Notes: generated by a model from the letters alone, not told the origin. Positions 33,990 to 42,923 are shown, counted from the stretch's first letter. The stretch is 59,524 nt of DNA from Sporosarcina luteola (GCF_007991495.1 NZ_BJYL01000037.1:1-59524); one strand, 5' to 3'. Made by a program: numbers and translations.

Positions 33990-34853
33990 CTCCGTTTATT
34001 GAAAAAGCCGACTACTTATATCACTATTTTATCACAAAATCATCTGTTCCCTTCAACTGGAAAAGGAGATCAGGCATAATTACAATCGCTTGCACGCTTT
34101 CCTACAGTTAAGCTTTCCATTATTTGAAAAGGTGTTTTCGAAGAGCTCAGCCATGTTTTTAAATATCGTTCAGCTCTATCCGCACCCTCCATGTTTACAT
34201 AAGCTTTCTAAGGAAGATCTCGGCAGCCAGATCAAAAAGGCGACCCGTAAGGTTATATCTACTCAAAAAGCGGAGGAGAAAGCAGCTTTACTAATCACCG
34301 CCGCGGAAAATTCGTACTCAGCTATCAGGTCGGAAGAGTACGTTGCGAACATTTAAAGCACTATGCAAAACGTATCGTGGACCTTGTAAACCAGAAAAAA
34401 GATATCATCAAACAAATGGTGGAATTATCGAAGGAAAGAGTGGATTTCCAAGTGCTCGTGTCATTTCCGGGAATCAGAGAAAATACAGCCGTAAGAATCA
34501 CTGGTGAATTAGGTGACATTCGACGCTTCAAGAATCCAAAACAGATCAATGCATACGCAGGGATTGATATTCAACGACACCAATCGGGCAAGCTTCAGTA
34601 TCAGGACCGGATTAATAAACGAGGAAATCGAAGATTGAGGAAAATCCTTTATTTCATGGTGATGTCGATGATCTCCTTGCGGACAAAGACTAATAACACA
34701 ATCGTGGATTATTATGATCAATTGAAAAAGCAACCTCAGAGTATGCCTCATAAGGTTGCGGTAATCGCATGTGTGAATAAGTTCCTGAAAGTCGCATTTC
34801 AACTTATCCAACATGACGTCCTGTATCATTACGAATCAGCCAAAGCTTCGTAA
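33990..34853 (+). pseudogene. Decayed IS110-family transposase
   Basis: The C-terminal Transposase_20 domain is clear (VLVSFPGIRENTAVRITGEL, NPKQINAYAGIDIQRHQSG, INKRGNRRLRKILYFMV; 34377-34853). The frame preceding it, coding for AENSYS-like sequence, is shifted: reading in the 34377 frame gives VRCEHLKHYAKRIVDLVN upstream, so a frameshift lies near 34335. Further upstream, fragments such as GKGDQA-stop-LQSLARFPTVKLS show internal stops. The N-terminal DEDD catalytic domain is missing or unrecognisable. A dead remnant. Confidence 0.8.
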
Positions 34854-35316
34854 CAGGATAGCTTCACTATAGCACATATGACCTTGCGAAAAACAGATAT
34901 TCGTCAGGTCTATTTGGCATATTCATTTTTAATTATTTTAGGAGAACCTGTTGCTTGGAGTGCAGGCGCCGACTCCTGCGGGAATAGCATGAGCCTTGAG
35001 ACCCCGCAGGGCGCATGCCTTTCGCGACCGAGGAGGCTCAAGCCATGCCCGCGGAAAGCGAGCGCCGTAACGGAAAGCAACAGCCTGTTGACATACTATC
35101 CATCTTTAATTCATTCATTCAAAGTCTCAAATAAATTAGTAAAACACTTGACTACAGGTAAGAACGCGTCCGCCTGAAGCGGAAATCAACGTGTCTTACT
35201 ATACCGTTATTAGGCGTGAATTGTATGTTGATAAGTGTGGTAGTTGTAGCGCATTTCAGCATTTTCTCCCCATCAACCGAACCCGTTAGGATTTGGATAG
35301 CCTCTTCTTTTCATTT
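34854..35316. other. Gene-free stretch holding an interspersed repeat
   Basis: Contains the GC-rich repeat copy 2 (34951-35082). The rest (35083-35316) shows no convincing ORF, terminator or RNA that I can recognise. Confidence 0.6.
34951..35082 (+). repeat. GC-rich interspersed repeat, copy 2 (inverted relative to copy 1)
   Basis: TTGCTTGGAGTG...CGACTCCTGCGGGAATAGC...GAGACCCCGCAGGG...CGAGGAGGCTCA...CCGCGGAAAGCG...GGAAAGCAAC. Aligns along its length with the reverse complement of 31241-31371. The two copies bracket the accessory patch with both transposase remnants. Confidence 0.8.
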
Positions 35317-35667
35317 TTAAAACTTCACCTTATCCGGGATATCTGATGGCTGCACTTCATCATAGGAAGTAACCGCATTGCCTTTTTTCAAATACAACTT
35401 CAAATATGCCCCTTCTTTTAACTCTTTCGCTGCGGAAAACTCCACTTCGATTGACTCACCATTTTCTTTATAGGCCGTGCCCGTATACAAATACCTTTTT
35501 ATAATTTCACCCGAATCCAACTTTGTTTCTTCGACCGTGCTTTTCGCCGGGATTTGATAGTAAGCATTATCTTTTCCCATTCGATTGAAGTCCACCGTCG
35601 CCAAGGTAACGATCGCTCCGATTAGCAAAATAGCTAATACACCAACAGCAATTAAACCTTTTTTCAT
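35317..35667 (-). CDS. yxeA: YxeA-family protein
   Basis: A 116-residue exported protein: N-terminal hydrophobic signal/anchor (residues 4-24), then a DUF1093/YxeA beta domain with NAYYQIPAKSTVEE, GEIIKRYLYTGTAYKENGE and the terminal SDIPDKVKF. It follows the YxdM-like permease with a three-base gap, the same order as yxdLM-yxeA in B. subtilis. Function unknown; the context suggests cell-envelope peptide stress. Confidence 0.9.
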   Translation of the reverse strand: MKKGLIAVGVLAILLIGAIVTLATVDFNRMGKDNAYYQIPAKSTVEETKLDSGEIIKRYLYTGTAYKENGESIEVEFSAAKELKEGAYLKLYLKKGNAVTSYDEVQPSDIPDKVKF

Positions 35668-35670
35668 CTA

Positions 35671-37524
35671 TTATCCCTCCGAATAGCTTCTTCTAATTAT
35701 TTTGTTGAAGTTATAAACTGTAGCAATATAATAAATCGCATAGATTAACGTGTAAGCGACCATCCAAATGACGACTGGAACTAAGAAATCCATCATGAGC
35801 AAGTTTGAGACAGCCGTCAACGCAACGCCTCCATGAAGAAGTCCTAAAAGTAGAGGTGCAATGAAAATGACACCGACTTGCCCGCGGATCGTTCGCTTCA
35901 TATCTTTGTTCGACACACCAATTTTGTGGAGAATGGCGTATTTCGCCTTATCTTCTTCTGCCTCCGTCATCATTTTAAAGAAAATGATGCTTCCTGTAGC
36001 GACAAGGAAAACAAGTCCTAAGAAACTTCCTATGAACAGTAGAGCTCCCAGTGACTCGATGGAGCTATTGTAATCAGCTGTTGCGCTTGAAAAATTCTCT
36101 GTCGACGCCGCCAATTTATCGGATACTTCGCGCTGTTTTTTGTAATCGATAACGTTAACAGCTTGCAGCAACTTCTCATCAGAATCCATTTCCTCGTATA
36201 ATTGATCCGGCACTACTATCGCATTTGCGCCTAATGTCCCTACATTGAATAATGCTTGATCAAAAAACTTCGCAACTTTGTAATCGGTGTCGTTAATATT
36301 GACAGATTCCAATTTGTCGGACCATCTTTCATCAAAATAGGCATCAATTGCGAAAACTTCACCTTTCTGTAGCTTTTGAACTTCGGGCCACTCTAAGTTC
36401 TTTGCCAACGTTTGATAAGTAGACTCATCAATGACAGCGTATTCCATCTCATAAGAAGCGAGCGGAACGCGGATCATTTTGCTGTTAAACGAAACTTCCG
36501 ATTCGATGATCGCGGGGTCAATCGTCTGCTGATCCCCCTCCCACATAAAAGTGTAAGGCATATACATTTCCACATTTTTTTCGGCATTATAATAAACCCC
36601 GAATACTGCTCCGCCTGAAGTGATCGTCGTTGCACTCAACACAGTTATGATCGTCAATGTTTTCGCGTTCCCCCTAATACGGTAAAGCAACTGGGAAGCA
36701 GTCATCATATGAAGACCTTTCCATGCCCAGCGCGGATTTCTTTTCAACGCGGACAATACATATACAAGAACGCTATGGAACAGTAAATACGATCCAATTA
36801 CAGTCAACGCGATAATAATGATTGGCGTCGCCAGCCCCAATGCTTGCCATACTTGCGAATCCATTAAATCTTGCAAAGCAATTACATATGCAGCAGCCAA
36901 TGCCAACACACCTAAAAACACTGTCACGATACGCGCTTTCGGTACTTCTTCACCCTTTTTCTCTGCATGGAACAGGTCTATTAACTTGAAACGGTAAATC
37001 ACCCGGTACCCCATCAATGAAGTAACTAAAAAGATGATAAAAAACACAATAACTGTATTAATGAGCGCGCCTGTTGAAAATGTAAATCCTGCGACGACAT
37101 CAAGTCCCATCAGCTTCAATAATATACTTAACAAAGCGCGGGAGAGCAAAAATCCTAACACTACCCCAATGATGAGTGATAACAACCCGATTACCATGTT
37201 TTCAAAAAACAGAAGACATCCGATTGAACGCTTCCGCACGCCAAGCAAGGAGTACAGTGCAACTTCTTTTTTCCTCTTTTTCATGAAAAAAGAATTGGAA
37301 TACAGTATGAAAATCGCAACAAAAATCATAAGCACAAATGCAGCTGCGCCCATCACTCCCTGAATCTGCTTAGATGTTGCAGCTGCCCCGCTAATATCAT
37401 TGCTATATTTCAAGGTCGCAAATGTAAAGTAGATGAGGATGGAAAATACAGTAGATCCGATGTAAAGCGAATAGCTTTTCATATTGCGGCGTATATTTTT
37501 TACCGCCAAATCAAATAACGTCAT
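35671..37524 (-). CDS. yxdM: BceB/YxdM-type ABC permease (FtsX family)
   Basis: A 617-residue permease with ten predicted helices and a large extracellular domain between helices 7 and 8 (about residues 300-505), the hallmark of peptide-antibiotic detoxification permeases. FtsX-type signatures include KKRKKEVALYSLLGVRK and AEEDKAKYAILHKIGVSNKDM. ATG 37524 was preferred to the GTG nine bases earlier. It overlaps the end of the ATPase gene. It should sense and remove antimicrobial peptides such as bacitracin-like or cationic peptides. Confidence 0.93.
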   Translation of the reverse strand: MTLFDLAVKNIRRNMKSYSLYIGSTVFSILIYFTFATLKYSNDISGAAATSKQIQGVMGAAAFVLMIFVAIFILYSNSFFMKKRKKEVALYSLLGVRKRSIGCLLFFENMVIGLLSLIIGVVLGFLLSRALLSILLKLMGLDVVAGFTFSTGALINTVIVFFIIFLVTSLMGYRVIYRFKLIDLFHAEKKGEEVPKARIVTVFLGVLALAAAYVIALQDLMDSQVWQALGLATPIIIIALTVIGSYLLFHSVLVYVLSALKRNPRWAWKGLHMMTASQLLYRIRGNAKTLTIITVLSATTITSGGAVFGVYYNAEKNVEMYMPYTFMWEGDQQTIDPAIIESEVSFNSKMIRVPLASYEMEYAVIDESTYQTLAKNLEWPEVQKLQKGEVFAIDAYFDERWSDKLESVNINDTDYKVAKFFDQALFNVGTLGANAIVVPDQLYEEMDSDEKLLQAVNVIDYKKQREVSDKLAASTENFSSATADYNSSIESLGALLFIGSFLGLVFLVATGSIIFFKMMTEAEEDKAKYAILHKIGVSNKDMKRTIRGQVGVIFIAPLLLGLLHGGVALTAVSNLLMMDFLVPVVIWMVAYTLIYAIYYIATVYNFNKIIRRSYSEG

Positions 37525-38278
37525 TCGTTTCACCGCCTACTTGCGATAGCTCATCCAAAATCATTTGGAAAAATTCCTTGCGCGTCTTCCTTCCACGCAG
37601 TATCTCTTTCGACAGCCGACCATCTCTTATGAATAAAATGCGGCGGCAAAAACTGGCGGCATACGCATCATGCGTTACCATCATAATCGTCGCTTCATGC
37701 TTTTCGTTCAGCGCGCTCATGCTTTCCAGCAAATCCGTGGCCGATTTCGAATCCAATGCGCCGGTCGGTTCATCCGCAAAAATGATTTTCGGTTTGGAAA
37801 TCAATGCACGGCTTGCTGCTGTACGCTGTTTCTGGCCGCCCGAAATTTGATAAGGATATTTATCGAGCAAATTAGAAATGCCAAATGTCGCTGCAATTTC
37901 TTCCACACGCTCTTTAATGACTGCCGGTTTCTTCTTTGCAATCGCAAGCGGCAATAAAATATTTTCACGAACTGTTAATGAATCCAACAAATTATAATCC
38001 TGGAAGATGAATCCTAAGTGGTCGCGTCTAAAATCCGCAAGCTTCTCTTCATCCATTTTTGCGATATTGTCCGGTCCGATTAAAATATCTCCGCTTGTAG
38101 GTGTATCAATTGTTGCTAAAATATTTAGCAATGTCGATTTCCCCGCTCCTGAGGGACCCATGACACCGACGAATTCTCCATGGTCGATTTCAAATGAGAT
38201 ATTTTCAAGCGCATTGAATGTATTCGTACCTTTTCCATATGCTTTTTCAACATTTTTCACAAGTAATAATGGCTCCAT
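37511..38278 (-). CDS. yxdL: BceA/YxdL-type ABC ATPase
   Basis: A 255-residue ATPase of the MacB/LolD type: Walker A GPSGAGKST (41-49), signature QISGGQKQRTAASRA (about 142-156) and Walker B IIFADEPTGALDS. Partner of the permease encoded downstream, whose start lies inside its last codons. Transcribed divergently from the response regulator, with a 146-bp shared control region. Confidence 0.94.
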   Translation of the reverse strand: MEPLLLVKNVEKAYGKGTNTFNALENISFEIDHGEFVGVMGPSGAGKSTLLNILATIDTPTSGDILIGPDNIAKMDEEKLADFRRDHLGFIFQDYNLLDSLTVRENILLPLAIAKKKPAVIKERVEEIAATFGISNLLDKYPYQISGGQKQRTAASRALISKPKIIFADEPTGALDSKSATDLLESMSALNEKHEATIMMVTHDAYAASFCRRILFIRDGRLSKEILRGRKTRKEFFQMILDELSQVGGETNDVI

Positions 38279-38424
38279 TTATTCGCACCTCTTTCGTATG
38301 TCCTTACTATACTCGGCGAACCTTAAGCTGAATTTACTCCTGCCTTACATTATCCTTAAATATGGGCGAGGTGCGGTAAATTGCATTATACTTGAGCAAA
38401 GAAGCTTGAAAGGATGTGCGCGAT

Positions 38425-39126
38425 TTGACAAAACCACGAATCTTAATCGTAGATGACGAAAACGATTTGCGTCATTTAATGAAAACCGCGCTTAGGAAGG
38501 AAGGCTTTACGGAGATTGAAACCGCGGGCTCCGTTCAAGAAGGTTGGAATCAATTCGAGTCATTTTCACCCGATATCGCAATTTTGGACATCATGCTTCC
38601 GGACGGGGAAGGGTATGATCTATGTAGAAGGATTCGGGAAGTTTCCCATATCCCAATCTTATTTTTATCGGCAAAATCTGACGAAACGGATAAGATTTTG
38701 GGACTAGCTCTCGGAGGCGATGATTATATTACGAAACCATTCAGCCCCAAGGAAGTCGCCTTCAGAGTAAAAGCTCAGTTAAGACGGGCAGGCTATCATG
38801 AAGCAGAGATGGCTTCCCAACCAAAACCGCTTTCTATTGGCCCGTTTTCAATGAATAAAGAGGAAACTGAAGTGATGAAGAATGGGGAAATGTTGGAGCT
38901 GACCGCTAAGGAAATTGGATTATTGGCTTGCTTCATGCATAACCCGAACCAAATTATAAGCAAAGAGACGCTTTTTGAACGTGTTTGGGGAGAAGACTTT
39001 CTTGGAGCGGATAATACATTGATGGTCCATATTCGCCGTCTCCGTGAGAAAATTGAAGATCACCCATCAAAACCAATCTATCTTACAACAGTAAAAGGAT
39101 TAGGATATAAATTCATTGTGAAATAG
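38425..39126 (+). CDS. OmpR-family response regulator (YxdJ-like position)
   Basis: A 233-residue regulator: receiver domain with acidic pocket VDDE (residues 8-11), phosphoacceptor Asp in IAILDIMLPDGEG, and the K of YITKPFSP; C-terminal winged helix (about 135-233) ending in TTVKGLGYKFIV. TTG 38425 was chosen because AAAGGA at 38409-38414 is ten bases upstream; an earlier GTG would overlap that site. It should activate the divergent ABC operon. Confidence 0.93.
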   Translation: MTKPRILIVDDENDLRHLMKTALRKEGFTEIETAGSVQEGWNQFESFSPDIAILDIMLPDGEGYDLCRRIREVSHIPILFLSAKSDETDKILGLALGGDDYITKPFSPKEVAFRVKAQLRRAGYHEAEMASQPKPLSIGPFSMNKEETEVMKNGEMLELTAKEIGLLACFMHNPNQIISKETLFERVWGEDFLGADNTLMVHIRRLREKIEDHPSKPIYLTTVKGLGYKFIVK

Positions 39127-39134
39127 GTGATTCG

Positions 39135-40514
39135 ATGAAATGGAAGTTGACAGTTCGATACTTATTTTCAGTCCTAAGCATTGTTTTTATCGTCGTTTTC
39201 GTCAATCTATTTGTCTTGGTTGGCATTCTTTATTACCAACAGGTGAATGGCAATGACAACTTAACTGCCGATACTGGTGAGAATTTCACCCGTCAATTTT
39301 CCCGCTACCTATCGATTGAAGACGGACTGCCCGTCATTTCGGATGAAGGAGTCCAAGCACTTCAAGAATTTGGCGGATGGCTGCAAGTTTTAGATCAAAA
39401 CGGACAGGTCGTCACCGCTGCTCTGTCACCTGCAGATGCACCTACACACTATAGCCCAATTGAGCTCGTACATATATACAAATATATGGACGACCAATTT
39501 ACAACGTATTACATTGGCCAATTTGAAGAATACAGCTACCTATTCGGCGCCAAAGATTCTGAGGAAGAGCGGATTATATTCATGTTCAACATGAAATCTT
39601 TCCTATCTTATGTGTCAAAAGCATTCGTTGGCATTACAATTGCCGATCTGTTTATCGCAATGCTCGTCGGATTGCTGTTCAGCATAATTATTACAAAACC
39701 AGTCTCGTATATGATCGACCGGATCTCCCAGCTGAAAGAGCGTAATTTTGCCATTCAGAACATGAAACGTCAAGGTATTTTCAAGCCGGTATTTTCAAAT
39801 TTGAATTCCGTCTCCGAAACATTACAAGCGCATGAAGAAGAGCGTACAAAGCTGGAAAAAATGCGTGAAGAGTGGATAAGCAACGTTTCGCACGATCTGA
39901 AGACGCCCCTTGCATCTGTTCAGGGCTTCGCAGAATTGCTGCGTGAAAAAGATGTGACAGAATCGGAACGGGCAGAGTATGCAGAAGTCATAGAGCGGAA
40001 AGCAAAATATATGAAAGAGCTATTAGATGATTTCAATTTAACGATGCGCCTGCGCAATCAAGAAATGCCGCTCAATCGCGAAGACACCCGCCTGGAAAGC
40101 TTTGTACGTGAACTGGTCATAGACGTGTTGAATGACCCGAAATATTGCGATTGCGCACTTTCCTTCAACAGCGACGCACCAGATCTAAAGTGGAACATTG
40201 ATCGTCATCTGATGAAGCGGGCAATTTTAAATTTCGTCAACAATGCGATCATCCACAATGATCATGACATCCAAATCACTGTCAGCGTAACAGCAAATGG
40301 AATCACAATCGAAGACAATGGAAAAGGCATTTCGAAGAGGGACATGAATCAGATTTTCGATCGCTATTACAGAGGGACAAATACGGAAGATATCCATGGC
40401 ACCGGTCTCGGCCTTGCCATCTCCAGAGACATTATAGAAGCACATGGAGGATTTATTACCTTGACCAGCGAAATTGGAAAGGGAACTAAAGTGAGGATTT
40501 GGATAGAAGAATGA
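39135..40514 (+). CDS. Sensor histidine kinase with extracellular domain
   Basis: A 459-residue kinase: helix 1 (about 9-32), an extracellular domain of about 120 residues, helix 2 (about 165-190), a HAMP-like linker, the H-box NVSHDLKTPLASVQGF (about 248-263), and an ATPase domain with NFVNNAIIHND, EDNGKGISKRDMNQIFDRYYRG and GTGLGLAISRDI. Eight bases after the response regulator. Unlike BceS/YxdK kinases (about 330 residues with almost no outer loop), it has a real sensor domain, so it may detect its signal directly. Confidence 0.93.
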   Translation: MKWKLTVRYLFSVLSIVFIVVFVNLFVLVGILYYQQVNGNDNLTADTGENFTRQFSRYLSIEDGLPVISDEGVQALQEFGGWLQVLDQNGQVVTAALSPADAPTHYSPIELVHIYKYMDDQFTTYYIGQFEEYSYLFGAKDSEEERIIFMFNMKSFLSYVSKAFVGITIADLFIAMLVGLLFSIIITKPVSYMIDRISQLKERNFAIQNMKRQGIFKPVFSNLNSVSETLQAHEEERTKLEKMREEWISNVSHDLKTPLASVQGFAELLREKDVTESERAEYAEVIERKAKYMKELLDDFNLTMRLRNQEMPLNREDTRLESFVRELVIDVLNDPKYCDCALSFNSDAPDLKWNIDRHLMKRAILNFVNNAIIHNDHDIQITVSVTANGITIEDNGKGISKRDMNQIFDRYYRGTNTEDIHGTGLGLAISRDIIEAHGGFITLTSEIGKGTKVRIWIEE

Positions 40515-40561
40515 ACAAAAACGTCAAGAACATACATGGGTACATGAATAACTGAGGACAC

Positions 40562-40608
40562 ATGAAAATACAGGTGAGGGATCATGTCCCGGCACCTGTA
40601 TTTTTTAT
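40562..40608. terminator. Bidirectional terminator
   Basis: AAAATACAGGTG pairs with CACCTGTATTTTTT around an inner GGGA/TCCC stem. Between the kinase gene and the convergent MFS gene. Confidence 0.8.
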
Positions 40609-40635
40609 CCTCATTCAGTTCATTTCAAAAATCCA

Positions 40636-41799
40636 TCATAACGTCACATGCTTTGGCTTTTTCCAAAACAGAGCTAAACCAGTGCCTATCAGTAGAACAA
40701 TTGCTGCGAAATAGTAAGGATAATTCAAGTTGAGGTCGAATAATTCGCCTCCAATAATCGGACCGAAAATATTGCCGATACTTGTAAATGTAGAGTTCAT
40801 GCCCCCCACAAATCCTTGTTCATTGCCAGCGATCTTCGATAGATAGGATGTGATGGCCGGACGCATCAAGTCAAAGCCTACAAACAAAATGAAGGTCGTA
40901 AGTAAAATGGAGATGTAGGAGCTGACAAAGGTCATTAATATGACGAGAACTGTCGATATCCCCATTGAATACCGGATAAGATTTATTTCACCCATTATTT
41001 TTGTCAAACGATCAAACAATGCTACTTGTGCAATGGCCCCGACAAGCGCACTTCCTGTAATGACAATTGCAATGTCCTTAGGCGTGAAGCTGAATTTGTG
41101 GTCGACGAAAAGGCTGAAAAGCGACTCAAAAGCAGCAAGTCCAAACGACATGACGAATATTAAGATAAAAGCAATGAAATACATCGGGATGAAAATCCGA
41201 CGCAACCCCGTTTTCTGACCTTCCATCGGCCCCTCTTCAGGCACGCGTTCTGGTTCAGTTAGGAGGATGATTGACAGAATTGCAGCAATCGCTCCTAGTA
41301 CCCCCGCTGAGTAAAACGGCACACGCGTACCGATCTCCGCTAAAAACCCACCGAGCCCAGGCCCTATAATGAAACCTGTACTAATCGCAGCAGACATATA
41401 GCCAAGCGCCTTCGCTCTACTTTGCGCAGTTGTGATGTCAGCAATGAAAGCTGTTACTGCCGGCATGATGAAGGCAGCACTCACACCGCCAAGCATCCTT
41501 GAAACAAAAAGCACTTCGACTGTTTTACCATATCCAAATAAGAATTCCGAGAAACCGAATATAAATAAACCGATTACAATCATAATTTTGCGTCCGTACT
41601 TATCGACCCATCGGCCCGCAAATGGAGATAAAATGAGTTGTGTAATCGCAAAGGCAGCTACCATATACCCCACGACTGCCCCACTGATTTCCAATTCATT
41701 CATAATTGTTGGCAGCACTGGAATGACTAGCCCAATCCCTAAAAAGGCAATAAATAAATTCATTAATAATATCGCCAATACGACTTTTTTACTCTTCAT
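40636..41799 (-). CDS. MFS multidrug efflux transporter
   Basis: A 387-residue, 12-helix DHA1 transporter. Motif A is GRWVDKYGRKIMIV (about 61-74) and motif C is GFIIGPGLGGFLAE (about 134-147), diagnostic of drug/H+ antiporters of the NorA/Bmr/TetA type. The start is set by AGAGGAGATTACGT upstream of MKSKKVV. Single gene. Confidence 0.9.
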   Translation of the reverse strand: MKSKKVVLAILLMNLFIAFLGIGLVIPVLPTIMNELEISGAVVGYMVAAFAITQLILSPFAGRWVDKYGRKIMIVIGLFIFGFSEFLFGYGKTVEVLFVSRMLGGVSAAFIMPAVTAFIADITTAQSRAKALGYMSAAISTGFIIGPGLGGFLAEIGTRVPFYSAGVLGAIAAILSIILLTEPERVPEEGPMEGQKTGLRRIFIPMYFIAFILIFVMSFGLAAFESLFSLFVDHKFSFTPKDIAIVITGSALVGAIAQVALFDRLTKIMGEINLIRYSMGISTVLVILMTFVSSYISILLTTFILFVGFDLMRPAITSYLSKIAGNEQGFVGGMNSTFTSIGNIFGPIIGGELFDLNLNYPYYFAAIVLLIGTGLALFWKKPKHVTL

Positions 41800-41925
41800 A
41801 CGTAATCTCCTCTGATTTTCTGCAAGGTGACAGGCACCATGACTGATGGATTTTCTCACCTTTTGAAGATTATAGCATTTTTTTCTGCAAAGTCTTCCAT
41901 TAAGCGTTCTCTATGCTTGCAGATA

Positions 41926-41980
41926 AAAAAAGGTGCCTGCCACCCAAACAATTTGAGATTGTTTGGGTGGCAGGCATCAA
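41926..41980 (-). terminator. Long-stem terminator downstream of the yusW-like gene
   Basis: A 19-bp perfect stem, TGCCTGCCACCCAAACAAT with a TTGAG loop, followed on the minus strand by CCTTTTTTATC. The GGTGCC(T)GCCACC-type stem and a nearby fragment GGTGACAGGCACC (41825-41837) suggest it derives from a repeat family. Confidence 0.75.
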
Positions 41981-41983
41981 ATA

Positions 41984-42523
41984 TTATTTCTTATCTTCAA
42001 ACTCCAGTTTAGTTCCGTCATTGAATCGAAGTTCTAGCTCAAACTTTGTATAGTCAGTCGGTAGATTAAAGATAGACAATGTTTGCGATATGGCTTTGTC
42101 TTTTGTTGTTTGTTGTGTAATGCCCAACTGCTTCACAAGCGGGTAAAGCTTGTTGAATGCTTCGGCGCCGTTAATATCTACAAAATTTAAAGAGTCTTCT
42201 ATTTCAGCTTTAATCGTTCCGTCTTTTCTCTTTTCAATTTCCGCTTCGTATTCCGTACCATCCGCATACTCGACCTCTAATTCAAATTCCGCGTATTCCA
42301 GTTCCTTCATCTGTGTCTGCATATCATCCTGGTTCGATACATTATCTTGTCCCACTTCGGTCGAATCTTCTTGATCATCATTGGATGAATTCCCTTCATT
42401 CTTCACACTTGTACCGTTTTCCGTGACAGCGGGCTCCTGATTTTGGTTCCCTTTGTTCTCATTACAAGCGATAAGCGTAAGGGACAGCAATAGTACGAGT
42501 AATGACATACCGATTTTCTTCAT
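41984..42523 (-). CDS. yusW: YusW-like lipoprotein
   Basis: A 179-residue secreted lipoprotein: signal MKKIGMSLLVLLLSLTLIAC with lipobox Cys20, an acidic Asn/Asp/Glu linker (about 21-70), then a YusW-type domain (about 75-178; EYAEFELEVEYADGTEYEAE and YTKFELELRFNDGTKLEFE repeat the same beta pattern). Function unknown. Divergent from the ABC-F leader region. Confidence 0.85.
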   Translation of the reverse strand: MKKIGMSLLVLLLSLTLIACNENKGNQNQEPAVTENGTSVKNEGNSSNDDQEDSTEVGQDNVSNQDDMQTQMKELEYAEFELEVEYADGTEYEAEIEKRKDGTIKAEIEDSLNFVDINGAEAFNKLYPLVKQLGITQQTTKDKAISQTLSIFNLPTDYTKFELELRFNDGTKLEFEDKK

Positions 42524-42581
42524 ATCAACAACCTCCGATTCTCTTTATCCATTACCCAATCCAGAGGGTTTTATTCATGAA

Positions 42582-42610
42582 TTGACTTTCAAACAAGAAC
42601 TATATAAGAT
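42582..42610 (+). promoter_or_regulatory. Promoter of the ABC-F leader transcript
   Basis: TTGACT (42582-42587), 17 bp, TAAGAT (42605-42610); predicted start near 42617, ahead of the first leader peptide. Confidence 0.55.
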
Positions 42611-42639
42611 GAAAGTAATTAGAAAGGAGCGATTGAGAC

Positions 42640-42663
42640 ATGGCATTTTTACAACTATATTGA
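42640..42663 (+). CDS. Leader peptide 1 (MAFLQLY)
   Basis: A seven-codon ORF with an excellent ribosome site (AAAGGAG at 42623-42629). It stands at the head of a 280-nt leader in front of an antibiotic-resistance ABC-F gene. Like other short leader peptides (for example in erm and msr leaders), it is a candidate for drug-dependent ribosome stalling. Hairpins beginning ten bases after its stop (ATGATA...TATCAT) would be affected by the stalled ribosome. Confidence 0.6.
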   Translation: MAFLQLY

Positions 42664-42776
42664 TTCCTACATATGATAGTGTAAAGCCGCCTTTTAGGAC
42701 GGTTTATTTATCATGTGTACGGGTTTGATAAGTTGTAGAATCTCTATCGTTCTACGGAGTATCTATACCCATTTTC

Positions 42777-42805
42777 AAGTACACAGGATCTCTGTGTACT
42801 TTTTT
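42777..42805 (+). terminator. Transcription attenuator of the ABC-F gene
   Basis: AAGTACACAG-GATCT-CTGTGTACTT followed by TTTT: a complete intrinsic terminator 120 bp ahead of the gene. Its left arm can instead pair with TGTGTAC at 42714-42720, giving an antiterminator conformation. Confidence 0.75.
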
Positions 42806-42820
42806 CGTTTGGAGGGAGAA

Positions 42821-42847
42821 ATGATGATGACATTATTATTTTATTGA
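42821..42847 (+). CDS. Leader peptide 2 (MMMTLLFY or MTLLFY)
   Basis: A second short ORF after the terminator, with GGAGGGAG at 42811-42818. Spacing favours the third ATG (42827). Its stop codon overlaps the left arm of the first of several competing hairpins, so a ribosome stalled here would change the downstream fold. Confidence 0.6.
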   Translation: MMMTLLFY

Positions 42848-42917
42848 TACGGGCTTAGTACGTTAAGCTCGTATCGATCCTAGCTATCGATACGAAATCA
42901 TAAAAATTTCGGAGGTA
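42846..42917 (+). promoter_or_regulatory. Competing-hairpin translational attenuator before ABC-F
   Basis: Segment 1 (42846-42857, GATACGGGCTTA) pairs with segment 2 (42864-42875). Segment 2 (42869-42878, TCGTATCGAT) can alternatively pair perfectly with segment 3 (42885-42894). Segment 3 tail CGAAAT (42893-42898) can pair with ATTTCG (42906-42911), which touches the GGAGG ribosome site at 42911-42915. This is the erm-like 1:2, 2:3, 3:4 logic. Confidence 0.6.
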
Positions 42918-42923
42918 GCGAAT

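Noticed and set aside
34878..35177. A 99-codon frame on the + strand
   Set aside because: Overlaps interspersed repeat copy 2 and has no ribosome site.
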